Part shown: positions 19,703 through 28,702 of the stretch, piece by piece
Numbering within the stretch: position 1 is the stretch's first letter
Layout of the letters: each line of letters begins with the position of its first letter
Assembly (NCBI RefSeq): GCF_014062315.1
Contig: NZ_JACGLT010000005.1
Location: 186,001-250,000, forward strand
Length of the DNA stretch: 64,000 nucleotides
Direction of reading: 5' to 3'
From: Gelidibacter maritimus
GTDB taxonomy: Bacteria > Bacteroidota > Bacteroidia > Flavobacteriales > Flavobacteriaceae
Notes under the pieces: model-generated
Databases searched by the model: none
What the model was told of the DNA's origin: nothing
Seen by the model: only the letters and a program-made list of their open reading frames with translations
Made by a program: the position numbers and the translations under genes

Positions 19703-19726
19703 GAACAACGAAGTTAATCTCTCAGA
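19703..19726. repeat. Left copy of imperfect direct repeat (islet boundary)
   Basis: GAACAACGAAGTTAATCTCT and its continuation match 20832-20855 at 22 of 24 positions. An upstream ATTGGAG is shared as well, 8 bases further away in this copy. The two copies bracket 1.1 kb of unknown and broken genes just behind ssrA. Confidence 0.55.
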
Positions 19727-19765
19727 TATCTAAGCAGACTCAAAAACAATCCTAACCTATACAAT

Positions 19766-20053
19766 TTACTGCCAGTAGTTTTTTATTCGGAACACATATT
19801 TATCTTGGTCATTTCGTTCTCTGAAAATTAAATTGACAGATGAAAATGTCAAAAGAAATATTGTTAAGTCGTCCAAATAATATTCTTCGATGTTTGTTTC
19901 AATTCCAGACAAATATAATTTCCCGGCTAAAGCTATTTTTTTGTGCCTTAATAATTTCAAATCCTTATACTCATCAGGATAAATTCGAAACTGATTGCAC
20001 ACTAATAAAGGGATTAAATCATCATCCGCAAAAAATCGTACTTGTTCACAATT
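19766..20053 (-). pseudogene. Truncated gene fragment, unknown protein
   Basis: The - strand frame is open from 20053 to the stop at 19766 (about 95 codons). It has protein-like composition, with segments such as EQVRFFADDDLIPLLVCNQF, YPDEYKDLKLLRHKKIALAG and YYLDDLTIFLLTFSSV. There is a GTG at 20002 but good residues continue upstream of it until a TAA at 20054-20056, and no ATG opens the frame. This suggests the C-terminal remnant of a longer gene, although a real small protein from the GTG cannot be excluded. I do not recognise the family. It lies inside the islet bounded by direct repeats. Confidence 0.4.
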
Positions 20054-20286
20054 TTAATTGAAGAGGTGTTCTTTAGTGTTGGGGTTTCTTTAACTGTTTT
20101 GTATTTCATTTCTGGTTTTCAATTCATGAAGAAATTAATTAAACTCAAGGTGCCTCTTTTTAACTCAAGATTACTTGTAGGTTTGTATTTCCTCAAATTG
20201 AAAAGTATTAAAAAATTAAAAAAATTTTTTCTTTTGTTTATTAGTTGGATTTTTGTTTAAATGACTAAAAAACTTAATTATAAAAA

Positions 20287-20697
20287 GTGAATATACAAAA
20301 ATCTCAAACTAAACCATTTTCTGCCAAAGTTACTATAGGACTTGAAAAAGGATATTCCGGAAATCCTATAGATAAATCATTAGTAATTAGGTTCATTCAA
20401 AATTATCAAGACCATTTAATCAAGGATAAAAACATTATGCTAAGCGTTTCTTTAAGTGAATGTACCATTATTTTTAGTGGTCAAGAAGAACCTCACTTGA
20501 ATCTGAATTTCATTAATTATCCAAAATTTCCTTTAGATGAAACAGATCTTAAATCTGAAATTGAAATAATGACAAAATCCTTAATGTCAGAATTTAAACA
20601 GAACCGGGTTGTTATCGAGTATTTAGATGAAACCATTATGTTCGAAGAAACTTGTCAAATCGATCCGAGAATAAAGCAGAATAACTCCACACAGTGA
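20287..20697 (+). CDS. Hypothetical protein, 136 residues
   Basis: The frame starts with GTG (MNIQKSQTKPFSAKVTIGLE) and ends NSTQ. The protein has no signal or membrane segment and looks like a small alpha/beta soluble protein: SLVIRFIQNYQDHLIKDKNI, LSVSLSECTIIFSGQEEPHL, RVVIEYLDETIMFEETCQ. A nine-codon frame from the ATG at 20261 (MTKKLNYKK) ends in a TGA that overlaps the GTG as GTGA, so translational coupling to a leader peptide is possible. The 3' end overlaps the next, broken, frame in the same GTGA manner at 20694-20697. The family is unknown to me. Confidence 0.55.
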   Translation: MNIQKSQTKPFSAKVTIGLEKGYSGNPIDKSLVIRFIQNYQDHLIKDKNIMLSVSLSECTIIFSGQEEPHLNLNFINYPKFPLDETDLKSEIEIMTKSLMSEFKQNRVVIEYLDETIMFEETCQIDPRIKQNNSTQ

Positions 20698-20884
20698 CCA
20701 CTACTATTGACGACAATGAAAAAATTAAACGCAACTTACGTGCTCACCGGTTGACTTGATTGAAATTTGTTCCTTACATGGCTTGGTCTATAAGGATAGA
20801 ATGTTGGACTTACATAATGGGAGACATTGGAGAACAAAGAAGTTAATCTCTCCGAAAGTTAAAAACTCACTATATCTAAAATGA
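20694..20884 (+). pseudogene. Frameshifted small gene behind 20287-20697
   Basis: A GTG overlapping the previous stop opens VTTTIDDNEKIKRNLRAHRL, which meets TGA near 20758. After a one-base shift the text continues as LIEICSLHGLVYKDRMLDLH and RHWRTKKLISPKVKNSLYLK up to TGA at 20882-20884. Both halves look like coding sequence, so a single frameshift (or a sequencing error) is the simplest reading. The right-hand direct repeat lies inside its tail. Function unknown. Confidence 0.4.
20832..20855. repeat. Right copy of imperfect direct repeat
   Basis: GAACAAAGAAGTTAATCTCT and its continuation match 19703-19726 at 22 of 24 positions. See the left copy. Bases 20885-21099 behind it hold no gene; a GTATCGAA/TTCGATAC inverted pair there is too short to interpret. 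Confidence 0.55.
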
Positions 20885-21099
20885 GCTTCATGACAAATAG
20901 TGCACCAAGATACTCAGACTTTCTTTGTATGCTTTCAAAGCATAAAACGCAACGAATTCGCAGAATTCCTTGTACTAAGTATCGAAATCCATGCTCTTTT
21001 AATGTTGAACATCCCTTTAACGCACCTTAAAATTCGATACAAGATCGTATTCTTACATAATTTATCTTAAATTACGACTAGGCTCACAATTCAGCATCT

Positions 21100-21726
21100 A
21101 TGAACTCCAACTCTACAACATCCAATCAAGATATTTCGGTAACATTGCCGGTGCGCATCGGCTTTGCAGTCATCGAATCCTTTCTAAAGAAAAAATATAC
21201 AGGTACCACAATCAGTAAAACAAGCAGCAGAGGAAAAACCTCCAATTATTTTAAAATACTGGACCTTAACCTGTTTGAGAGTCAAACTGAACCTTATAAT
21301 TTGCAACTGCGACTCAAATTACAAACACTCACTCTTTTGTTCAACAATAAGGACATTGAAGTGTCGGTTCTAACAGATTTAAGGTTGGATATCGAAACCC
21401 AAAAATTATATGTTGAAGCCTATAATATTAATAGTAGCGGAGACCATTGGATTGCAAGTAACATCCTAAAATCCGTACTGAACACCTTCATTTATAAAAA
21501 AATCCTCAATACCTTAAGCGTTGACTTAATGCCCATATTGCAAGAAAAAATTGACCTCGTCAATATCAAGTTAGCGTCAGAGCTCACAGCCACAAAAAAC
21601 CTTTCAATTATGGGAAATGTAGAGAAATTCACTATCAGTCATTTTGAGATCAAAAGAGATGTAATCTGGATATTTATCGATACACAAGGATGGGGCGTCA
21701 TAACTATTGAAGATTTAGAAGTTTAG
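21100..21726 (+). CDS. Hypothetical protein, 208 residues (DUF4403-like appearance)
   Basis: This cytoplasmic-looking protein lacks a signal peptide. It begins MNSNSTTSNQDISVTLPVRI and contains alternating beta-strand segments (LQLRLKLQTLTLLF, EVSVLTDLRLDIETQKLYVE), one amphipathic helix region around 120-160, and a final strand ISHFEIKRDVIWIFIDTQGW. The LPVRI opening and strand pattern recall one half of lipid-binding DUF4403 or tubular-lipid-binding proteins, but the match is only by eye. It stands alone, 376 bases before the DUF1080 cluster, and is probably monocistronic. Confidence 0.6.
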   Translation: MNSNSTTSNQDISVTLPVRIGFAVIESFLKKKYTGTTISKTSSRGKTSNYFKILDLNLFESQTEPYNLQLRLKLQTLTLLFNNKDIEVSVLTDLRLDIETQKLYVEAYNINSSGDHWIASNILKSVLNTFIYKKILNTLSVDLMPILQEKIDLVNIKLASELTATKNLSIMGNVEKFTISHFEIKRDVIWIFIDTQGWGVITIEDLEV

Positions 21727-22000
21727 AACACACTAATTCTTAGCCTCTTATTAACAGTATCAAATATCGCACATAAAAAAGCCTAACCACGTTTTTTCAA
21801 AGCTCTCATCATCTACGATTATCAAGACCGCACAACTTGAACCTCTCCTTTGTCAGATAATGGAATTTATACACCTGGCTCATTGATAAAACACACCTCA
21901 GCCTTATCCTTTTGGTTGTAATTAGATAAATTCATGAAGCTTTTTGGACCTCTCATAATTATTAATCTTATATTGTGTGTTAATTCAAATTTAAGCTGCA

Positions 22001-22690
22001 ATGCGAAAATTTATACCGCTTTTATGTATTACTTTTTTAATCCTTGCCTGGCAACTACCTAATCAAAACTTACAAAAAGTTTCATATAGTTTATTCAACG
22101 GAACCGATCTTACTGGATGGCACGTTGATGTACCCGAAATGGACAAGAATGTCTTAGCGAAAAATCCGTTTATTGTTCGTGATAATATGCTTGTCAGCTT
22201 GGGAGAACCGCGCGGACATCTTATTACAGATACTATTTATCAAAATTATAAATTAGAGGTGGACTACCGATTTCCTGGAGCTCCGGGCAATTGTGGTGTT
22301 CTTGTCCATGCTTCTACCCCAAGAGCACTATACGGCATGTTTCCAAAATCAATTGAAGTACAAATGGAACACGAAAATGCAGGAGATTTTTGGTGCATTG
22401 CAGAAGACATTGAAGTTCTTAACATGGAGGAGCGTCGTGGTCCTAAAGAGAATTGGGGCACCACTGGCGATAAGGCGCGAAGAATCCGTAATTTGACTAC
22501 AGGCTCTGAATCTCCGTTAGGACAATGGAATACTATGGTCATTGAATGCCGCGATGATAAGATCAAGGTCTGGGTCAATGGCGATTTAGTCAATGAAGGC
22601 TTCAATTCTACCGCCCATAAAGGTCAGATTGCACTTCAGGCGGAAGGTGCCGAAGTAGAATTTAAGAAATTGGAAATTACGCCGCTATAA
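22001..22690 (+). CDS. Exported DUF1080 protein (3-keto-glycoside hydrolase-like)
   Basis: The 229-residue product has an N-terminal signal segment (FIPLLCITFLILAWQL) and one DUF1080 (PF06439) jelly-roll domain. It opens with SLFNGTDLTGWHV and holds DYRFPGAPGNCGVLVHA, YGMFPKSIEVQMEHENAGD, GQWNTMVIECRDDKIKVWVNG and GQIALQAEGAEVEFKKLEI. Members of this family cleave 3-keto-glycosides after a dehydrogenase oxidises C3 of the sugar; the genes at 23796 and 25230 fit that pairing. It probably acts in the periplasm. It is the first of four + strand genes that look like one operon. Confidence 0.85.
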   Translation: MRKFIPLLCITFLILAWQLPNQNLQKVSYSLFNGTDLTGWHVDVPEMDKNVLAKNPFIVRDNMLVSLGEPRGHLITDTIYQNYKLEVDYRFPGAPGNCGVLVHASTPRALYGMFPKSIEVQMEHENAGDFWCIAEDIEVLNMEERRGPKENWGTTGDKARRIRNLTTGSESPLGQWNTMVIECRDDKIKVWVNGDLVNEGFNSTAHKGQIALQAEGAEVEFKKLEITPL

Positions 22691-22795
22691 TTCTTCAACA
22701 ACAGCATGATACTCTACGCAACAAAAAATGTAATCTTTACGGAAATACTTAGGCCTGAAACCTATAATTTTGAGCTACACAATTTATATTAAAAC

Positions 22796-23779
22796 ATGAA
22801 AATTTCATTTCTTCTCTCCCTTTTACTGCTGATTTTACAAACTTCAATACTTCTGGCACAGGAAGAGCAAAACAAGAATTATACGCAAGACATAGCAGGT
22901 TCAGAACTGACCATTGAAATGGTGGCCATTCCAAAAGGCGAGTTCATTATGGGAAGTTCAGAAAACGAAAAACACCATTATGAAGACGAAGCACCTCAGC
23001 ATAAAGTCGCCATTGATGGATTTTGGATGTCCAAATATGAAATCACCTGGGATTTATATAATTTATTTGTGAATAGAACCATAGATAAGATTGAAAGTTC
23101 GAGTAAAGCGACACAGGTGACTGCTGATATTGATGCTATTTCCGGAGCTACAGTTCCTTATGTGGATATGAGTTTAGGTATGGGCAGTGGTAGTGATTTA
23201 CCCGTGGGCAATGTCACCCACCACGCGGCATCAAAATTCTGCGAATGGCTGTCTGCCAAAACGGGACGATTCTATCGGTTGCCTACAGAAGCTGAGTGGG
23301 AATATGCCGCTCGTGCCGGAACCACCACGGCATATCATTTTGGAGATGATGAGACTATGTTGGACGAGTACGCTTGGTATTATGACAACAGTAAAGACAC
23401 CTATCATAAGGTAGGTCAGAAAAAGCCGAACCCATGGGGCCTTTACGATATGTACGGCAATGTGGCAGAATGGACCTTAGATCAATATCTGCCGACCGTC
23501 TATGAAAGAAGAACAGATTTAACTCATAACCCCATAGAATTTCCGATCAAGGAATATCCGCATGCCGTAAGAGGTGGATCATATTACGATGATGCGGAAT
23601 ATCTGAGAAGTGCAGCCCGTTTAGGGTCTACCGAAAACTGGAAAATGCGCGATCCTCAATTCCCTAAAAGTAAATGGTGGCATACAGATGCTCCTTTTGT
23701 AGGCTTTAGAATTGTGAGCGTACCACATCCACCTAAAGAAACCGATTATGAAAAATATTGGGGCCCGAAATCCCATTAA
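22796..23779 (+). CDS. FGE-sulfatase-fold protein without catalytic cysteines
   Basis: The 327-residue exported protein has signal ISFLLSLLLLILQTSILLAQ and a full SUMF1/FGE-like domain: MVAIPKGEFIMGSSENEKHH, KVAIDGFWMSKYEITWDLY, RLPTEAEWEYAARAGT, NPWGLYDMYGNVAEWTLDQY, AVRGGSYYDDAEYLRSAARL and VGFRIV. Formylglycine-generating enzymes need two cysteines after the RGGS motif. Here that stretch reads SYYDDAEYLRSAARLGS with no cysteine, so sulfatase activation is unlikely. The fold is widely reused as a binding module or in other enzymes. No sulfatase gene is in the window. It follows by 105 bases, and the next gene comes 16 bases later, supporting one operon. Confidence 0.88.
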   Translation: MKISFLLSLLLLILQTSILLAQEEQNKNYTQDIAGSELTIEMVAIPKGEFIMGSSENEKHHYEDEAPQHKVAIDGFWMSKYEITWDLYNLFVNRTIDKIESSSKATQVTADIDAISGATVPYVDMSLGMGSGSDLPVGNVTHHAASKFCEWLSAKTGRFYRLPTEAEWEYAARAGTTTAYHFGDDETMLDEYAWYYDNSKDTYHKVGQKKPNPWGLYDMYGNVAEWTLDQYLPTVYERRTDLTHNPIEFPIKEYPHAVRGGSYYDDAEYLRSAARLGSTENWKMRDPQFPKSKWWHTDAPFVGFRIVSVPHPPKETDYEKYWGPKSH

Positions 23780-23795
23780 TTTATGTTATTGAACT

Positions 23796-25139
23796 ATGAC
23801 TAATTTTAAAAACAATCAAAAATCCATTCTTCAATCTTCACGAAGAGATTTTGTTAAAAACACCGCAATTTTCACAGCAGGCATGCTACTCCCAACCATG
23901 GAAATGGCAGCTATGGCCAATGTGTTTAACGATAAAACCCTAAAACTTGCCATAGTGGGCTGTGGTGGTCGAGGTACAGGCGCTGCCAATCAGGCCTTAA
24001 AGGCAGATGAGAATGTAGTATTGGTGGCTATGGCTGACGCTTTTGAAGATCAGTTAAATGCAAGTCTATTGAGTCTTCAAAAAGAGTTTGAAGGTAGTAA
24101 AAAGGTAAATGTTCCGGAGAATCATCGTTATGTCGGGTTTGATGCCTATAAAAAAGCGATAGACCAGGCAGATGTGGTGATCCTTGCCACGCCGCCGGGA
24201 TTCCGGCCATATCACTTTGAGTATGCCATTAATGCAGGAAAGCATGTGTTTATGGAAAAACCAGTAGCTACCGACGTGCCTGGTGTAAGAAAAGTGTTGG
24301 AAATGGCAAAGGTTGCCAAAGCTAAAAAACTGAACGTAGTGGTAGGGTTACAGCGTCGATACCAAAACAATTACTTGGCCATCAAACAGAAAATAGATGA
24401 AGGAAAATCAGGTGCGATAATTTCAGGTCAGGTGTATTGGAATAGCGCTGGAGTTTGGGTAAGACCACGAAGGCCAGATCAGAGTGAAATGGAATATCAA
24501 ATGCGCAATTGGTACTATTTCAATTGGCTTTGCGGCGATCATATTCTTGAGCAGCACATCCACAATATAGATATTGCCAATTGGTTTATTGGGGAGTACC
24601 CAATCTCCGCACAAGGCATGGGTGGTCGCTTGGTAAGAAACGGGCCCGATCATGGAGAAATTTTTGATCACCATTTTGTGGAGTTCAAATACCCTAGTGG
24701 AGCTGTGATCTCCAGCCAGTGTCGCCATCAACCCGGAACTTGGTCAAAGGTTGGTGAGGACTTTCAGAGCAGTAATGGCAGCATACATATGAACGATGCC
24801 GGCGCAGCTCGTATAGTTGATCATCAAGGAAATAAAATTTTCGAATATAGAGGACGTAATGATCCTAATCCTTATCAAGTAGAACACGATAGGCTCTTTG
24901 CTTCCATAAGGAATAAAGAAGTGATAAATGATGCTGAAAATGGTGCCAAAAGTACTATGAGTGCCATAATGGGCCGGATGGCAACCTATTCTGGTCAGAT
25001 GATCAATTGGGAGGACGCCTTAAAGTCTGAAAAGATTTTAATGCCTCCAGTTGTCAGCTGGGAATCCACACCCCCAACGGTTCCAGGAGAGGATGGATCG
25101 TATCCTATTCCAGTACCCGGAAAAACCCAAATTATATAA
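23796..25139 (+). CDS. Tat-exported Gfo/Idh/MocA oxidoreductase
   Basis: This 447-residue NAD(P)-dependent oxidoreductase has a twin-arginine leader (SSRRDFVKNTAIFTAGMLLP). The Rossmann domain holds LAIVGCGGRGTGAANQA, YHFEYAINAGKHVFMEKPVA (EKP catalytic motif) and VVGLQRRYQNNY; the C-terminal domain has CGDHILEQHIHNIDIANWF. Tat export means it folds with its cofactor before reaching the periplasm. With the flanking DUF1080 proteins it fits a route in which a sugar is oxidised at C3 and then cleaved. GH109 glycosidases share this fold, but the hallmark segment of that family seen at 43514-44872 is absent here. Confidence 0.9.
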   Translation: MTNFKNNQKSILQSSRRDFVKNTAIFTAGMLLPTMEMAAMANVFNDKTLKLAIVGCGGRGTGAANQALKADENVVLVAMADAFEDQLNASLLSLQKEFEGSKKVNVPENHRYVGFDAYKKAIDQADVVILATPPGFRPYHFEYAINAGKHVFMEKPVATDVPGVRKVLEMAKVAKAKKLNVVVGLQRRYQNNYLAIKQKIDEGKSGAIISGQVYWNSAGVWVRPRRPDQSEMEYQMRNWYYFNWLCGDHILEQHIHNIDIANWFIGEYPISAQGMGGRLVRNGPDHGEIFDHHFVEFKYPSGAVISSQCRHQPGTWSKVGEDFQSSNGSIHMNDAGAARIVDHQGNKIFEYRGRNDPNPYQVEHDRLFASIRNKEVINDAENGAKSTMSAIMGRMATYSGQMINWEDALKSEKILMPPVVSWESTPPTVPGEDGSYPIPVPGKTQII

Positions 25140-25229
25140 AATTAACCTGCAAATACTCCATAACTACAATTACCAAACCCGTATTTCTAAAAAATTATGA
25201 CTTCAACAACAAGTGTCTTTCAGTTATTC

Positions 25230-26051
25230 ATGAAAAAAAGTCGTCTATTGATTCCCGCAATATTCATAGTTTCCATAATGTTCTCCTGTCTTGGTCCAAA
25301 AAATAAGTCGGACAAGACCGAAGTGGCAGCCTTAGAAAACCAGGAAGAATGGTTGCCTCTTTTTAATGGAAAAGATTTAAACGACTGGACTGTTAAAATT
25401 CATCATCATGATGTGGGTGACAATTATGCCAACACATTTAGAGTGGTAGACGGCGTCATCCAGGTCAATTATGATGGTTATGACACATTTGACGAGCGTT
25501 ACGGACATTTATTTTATAAAGAACCGTTTTCTTCATACCATTTAAAGTTTATGTACCGATTTACCGATCAATGGCTAGAGGATGCCCCAAGTTACACCTA
25601 CAGAAATAGCGGGGTGATGTTTCATTCACAAGATCCAAACACTATCTTAAAAGAGCAAGATTGGCCTATTTCTGTCGAGTATCAGATGTTGGCGAGGGAA
25701 AAAAATGATGTTGCCAGACCAACGGGAAATATGTGTTCTCCTGGGACAGAAGTTTTCTACAAAGGCGAAATGGATCCCAGACATTGTATAAACTCTTCTT
25801 CGGAAACTTATGATTGGGACGAATGGGTTTCTTCAGAATTAATCGTGTATGGCGATTCGTTGGTTATCCATAAGGTCAATGGCGAAAAGGTGCTTGAATA
25901 TACAAAGCCGCAAATAGGTGGTGGCGTGGCCAATGGTTATGATCCAAAAATTAAAATCGATGGAAAAAGGTTAACTGAGGGGTATATAGGTCTTCAGGCC
26001 GAAGGTCAAGGCGTAGAGTTTAAAGATATCAAGATTAAAAAACTAAATTAA
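25230..26051 (+). CDS. DUF1080 lipoprotein (3-keto-glycoside hydrolase-like)
   Basis: I start at the ATG at 25230, which gives a clean lipoprotein signal, MKKSRLLIPAIFIVSIMFSC (Cys20); an in-frame ATG at 25197 would add 11 polar residues. The DUF1080 domain has WLPLFNGKDLNDWTVKIH, YGHLFYKEPFSSYHLKFMYR, RNSGVMFHSQDPNTI, WDEWVSSELIVYGDSLVIHK and EGYIGLQAEGQGVEFKDIKI. It is longer than the 22001 protein through loops after residue 100. It is the second likely 3-keto-glycosidase of the operon and lipid-anchored, possibly at the cell surface. The operon ends here; no hairpin terminator is evident. Confidence 0.85.
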   Translation: MKKSRLLIPAIFIVSIMFSCLGPKNKSDKTEVAALENQEEWLPLFNGKDLNDWTVKIHHHDVGDNYANTFRVVDGVIQVNYDGYDTFDERYGHLFYKEPFSSYHLKFMYRFTDQWLEDAPSYTYRNSGVMFHSQDPNTILKEQDWPISVEYQMLAREKNDVARPTGNMCSPGTEVFYKGEMDPRHCINSSSETYDWDEWVSSELIVYGDSLVIHKVNGEKVLEYTKPQIGGGVANGYDPKIKIDGKRLTEGYIGLQAEGQGVEFKDIKIKKLN

Positions 26052-26463
26052 TCTAGCTGACGGTTTAGTGATGCCTAAAATTAGGTTTATTTCAGCACAT
26101 TTGGCGTCATAAAGACGAACCGTATTTATCGGCTTATGCTTAATTTTCCTCCCTAAATTCTGCCTGCTCTACTGTCGCTTTAATGGGTGGGAGGAACTGA
26201 AAACTATTTAAATATTTAAGACGATATTTGAACATCTTGTTAGCATTAATTTGTGCCACTGTTCATCGCAGTCAGTTCGGTTTGGGGTACGCAACGGGGT
26301 ATCCGTATAAACAAGACTATTTAAGTTGAGATGTTTTTATCTCAAAAAAACATCATCGTCGCTATTTGAACTCGAATATTTCAGACCTCCACAAGTAAAC
26401 AACAATAGAAAATTTTAGTTCCATACCTACCATTTTAATTCAGGTATGATCAACTAATACGAT
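26052..26463. other. Convergent intergenic region, nothing recognised
   Basis: A 412-base gap between the DUF1080 operon and the last gene of the PUL. No gene, clear hairpin or relic was found. Confidence 0.4.
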
Positions 26464-28692
26464 TTATTCAATAAAATCAATTTCTGCTATTGCTGCCTGT
26501 TTCTTCCCACCGGCAATGGTTACTGATTCTATACGAACAAAACGCGCTTTTACCGTTTCTTCAAAATAATGGGTTCTTGATGTTGGATCGTTAATTAGAT
26601 TTCCAAATTCAAAACGCTCGATTTCTTTCCATGATACGCCATCATCACTCACTTTAAAGACGCCTTGCTCTATCATGCCATCGGAGGTTACGGTAGGCGG
26701 TGTATAAGCAAATGCTTTAAAATTCTGCACCTCTCCCAAATCAATTTCTATAAAATGTGGCCCGTCCTTTTTTGTAGACAACCAATAGGTCTCTGGTTCT
26801 TCATCTATTGCCAAATTAGCCGGATGATCGGGATCAGAGCCATTGTCTTTGATAATTTTCCAATCCTTTTTCAAAATTCCTAATTCTGCGGAAACCGTAC
26901 TTCCTTTTTCTTCATTGGAAAAAGCCGCGGCCTTAATCAATCCGGTCGCAAGAAATGGAGCTTCAAAAAGAGGGGATGTTTTAGTAGGTTCACTGCCATC
27001 ATTCGTATAGCGAATTTCTATTCCAGCATTGATATTTCCCGAGCTATCTTCGCCATGGGGTTTCCATCCAAAATCGTGCTTTTTGGGTTTTATGCTAACC
27101 ATACCATCAAAGGTCCGTGTTACACTTAATTGTGGTGGACGTGGTTGATAATAATGTGCAGTTATGTTTGAAATTGCAGGTGCCAATCGCGACTCTAAAA
27201 TTCGAACCCTAAATTTATTTGAAGTGGTCTCTGGAAATCGTAAGATTCGTTTATATCCAATATTGGTGGCTGAAACTATTTCATTCCAAGCTCCGTCAAG
27301 CCACACATCCAATGTATGCTTTTCAACCCTTTCGCTATGTGTAGTGATGGCTTCCTGAAGAACCAATCGGTTGATGGTTACAGGGCTTTTTGTTTCAATA
27401 AGGATTTCCTTTGGATCAGTATCCAATAATTCAAAAGTATCAGCATTTGCATCCAAAATGTTTTTCACTCCAGAAGCATCGGCAAATAAATTAGTGCCAT
27501 AAGTCTCGCGAATACGTCGGCCAACCTCTTCCAAGACCTGAACATCTTCTGATGAGAACTTTCCGTCCCTGTTCGGCGGAATGTTTAGTAAAAAGGTGGT
27601 ATTCCCTCCTACTGAACGCTCATAGATGTCAAAAACATCATCGGCACTCCGTACTTTTTGCTTATCATCATCTCTATAAAACCAGCCTTCGCGAATTGAC
27701 GTATTGATTTCTGCTTGTTGATAATGTAAATAATTGGCATCATAAAGTTTCTCCCTACTCCCAATATCCTCACCTGTAATATCCGCAAAACTATCCATTT
27801 CAAGAGGGTTTCCTGAATATGGAATTACATTCCATTCCGTATCTCTGGTAGCGCCAGCTTCATTCCCTCCCCAGCGGATGTCCTGTTTTCCAAATACAAC
27901 TGCCTCTGGAGCCAATGTAGATATCAATTCTTTCCATGCCAGATAATTATACTTTTGCCCACCCTTGCGTTTTGGGTGCGCGCCATCAAACCAAACCTCA
28001 TGAATAGGTCCGTACTCTGTTAACAACTCAAAAAGTTGGTTCAAAAAATATTCATTATAATCGTCAACATTAAAGGTGAATGTTGTTTTATTTTCAAATG
28101 GACGTCCTTCAACCGGCGTTGGAATAACACGATCTGAATATTCACTTAAATTACCGTATAATCCCGCCTCGTTTTCAATTTGATAAAGGTCTGCCGGAGA
28201 TAAATACACGCCGAGTTTTAAACCATATTTTTCACAGGATGCTGCAAGGTCTCTTAAAATATCGCCTTTACCGTCTTCAAAATCTGTAGACATGATACCG
28301 TGTTCGGTATAACGGCTTTGCCAAAGTACAAATCCCTCGTGATGTTTTACGGTAAGGATTACCATTTTCATTTCCGCATCCTTCATCGCTTTACACCATT
28401 GATCTGTATCCAAGTTTTTGAGATCGAAAATCTCGGGATCTTCAAAACCATTTCCCCATTCCATTCTGGTAAACGTATTTGGCCCGAAATGGATAAATGC
28501 AATAAACTCGTTTTTTAAAGCTTCATATTGGTTTTTGGTTGGCACGACATGAGCTGCCTTAAAAATTATGGAATCTTTAGTATCATCTGAATCGATTTCA
28601 ATAGTTGAGCTCACCTTTGGAAGGTTTCTATTCTGATTGGAACATGAAGCTAAGACGAATACTAAAACGGCATAAAGAACTATTTTTCTCAT
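26464..28692 (-). CDS. GH29 alpha-L-fucosidase lipoprotein with C-terminal F5/8 domain
   Basis: The 742-residue protein has lipoprotein signal MRKIVLYAVLVFVLASC (Cys17). The GH29 barrel spans about 50-400: FIHFGPNTFTRMEWGNGF, VILTVKHHEGFVLWQSRYT, GLKLGVYLSPADLYQ and HEVWFDGAHPKRKGG, where Asp236 is the expected nucleophile. A lectin-like segment lies near 430-520, a chitobiase-C/FN3-type strand set near 545-595 (IRYTNDGSEPTKTSPLF), and an F5/8 type C (CBM32-like) domain at about 600-742. It removes alpha-linked fucose; the domain layout is close to the GH29-B group acting on alpha-1,3/1,4-fucose. It is the last gene of the PUL, separated from the GH20 gene by 531 bases of decayed DNA. Confidence 0.93.
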   Translation of the reverse strand: MRKIVLYAVLVFVLASCSNQNRNLPKVSSTIEIDSDDTKDSIIFKAAHVVPTKNQYEALKNEFIAFIHFGPNTFTRMEWGNGFEDPEIFDLKNLDTDQWCKAMKDAEMKMVILTVKHHEGFVLWQSRYTEHGIMSTDFEDGKGDILRDLAASCEKYGLKLGVYLSPADLYQIENEAGLYGNLSEYSDRVIPTPVEGRPFENKTTFTFNVDDYNEYFLNQLFELLTEYGPIHEVWFDGAHPKRKGGQKYNYLAWKELISTLAPEAVVFGKQDIRWGGNEAGATRDTEWNVIPYSGNPLEMDSFADITGEDIGSREKLYDANYLHYQQAEINTSIREGWFYRDDDKQKVRSADDVFDIYERSVGGNTTFLLNIPPNRDGKFSSEDVQVLEEVGRRIRETYGTNLFADASGVKNILDANADTFELLDTDPKEILIETKSPVTINRLVLQEAITTHSERVEKHTLDVWLDGAWNEIVSATNIGYKRILRFPETTSNKFRVRILESRLAPAISNITAHYYQPRPPQLSVTRTFDGMVSIKPKKHDFGWKPHGEDSSGNINAGIEIRYTNDGSEPTKTSPLFEAPFLATGLIKAAAFSNEEKGSTVSAELGILKKDWKIIKDNGSDPDHPANLAIDEEPETYWLSTKKDGPHFIEIDLGEVQNFKAFAYTPPTVTSDGMIEQGVFKVSDDGVSWKEIERFEFGNLINDPTSRTHYFEETVKARFVRIESVTIAGGKKQAAIAEIDFIE

Positions 28693-28702
28693 TATTTTGA
28701 AT

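Noticed and set aside
20042-20260. 72-codon + frame, Leu/Phe/Lys-rich
   Set aside because: The composition follows the local AT-rich runs; it overlaps the opposite-strand fragment ending near 20053 and looks random.
23796-25139. Calling this Gfo/Idh/MocA protein a GH109 glycosidase
   Set aside because: It has the EKP oxidoreductase motif and lacks the ENVNYRRDVMAVLNM and CGYQHDLR hallmarks seen at 43514-44872.
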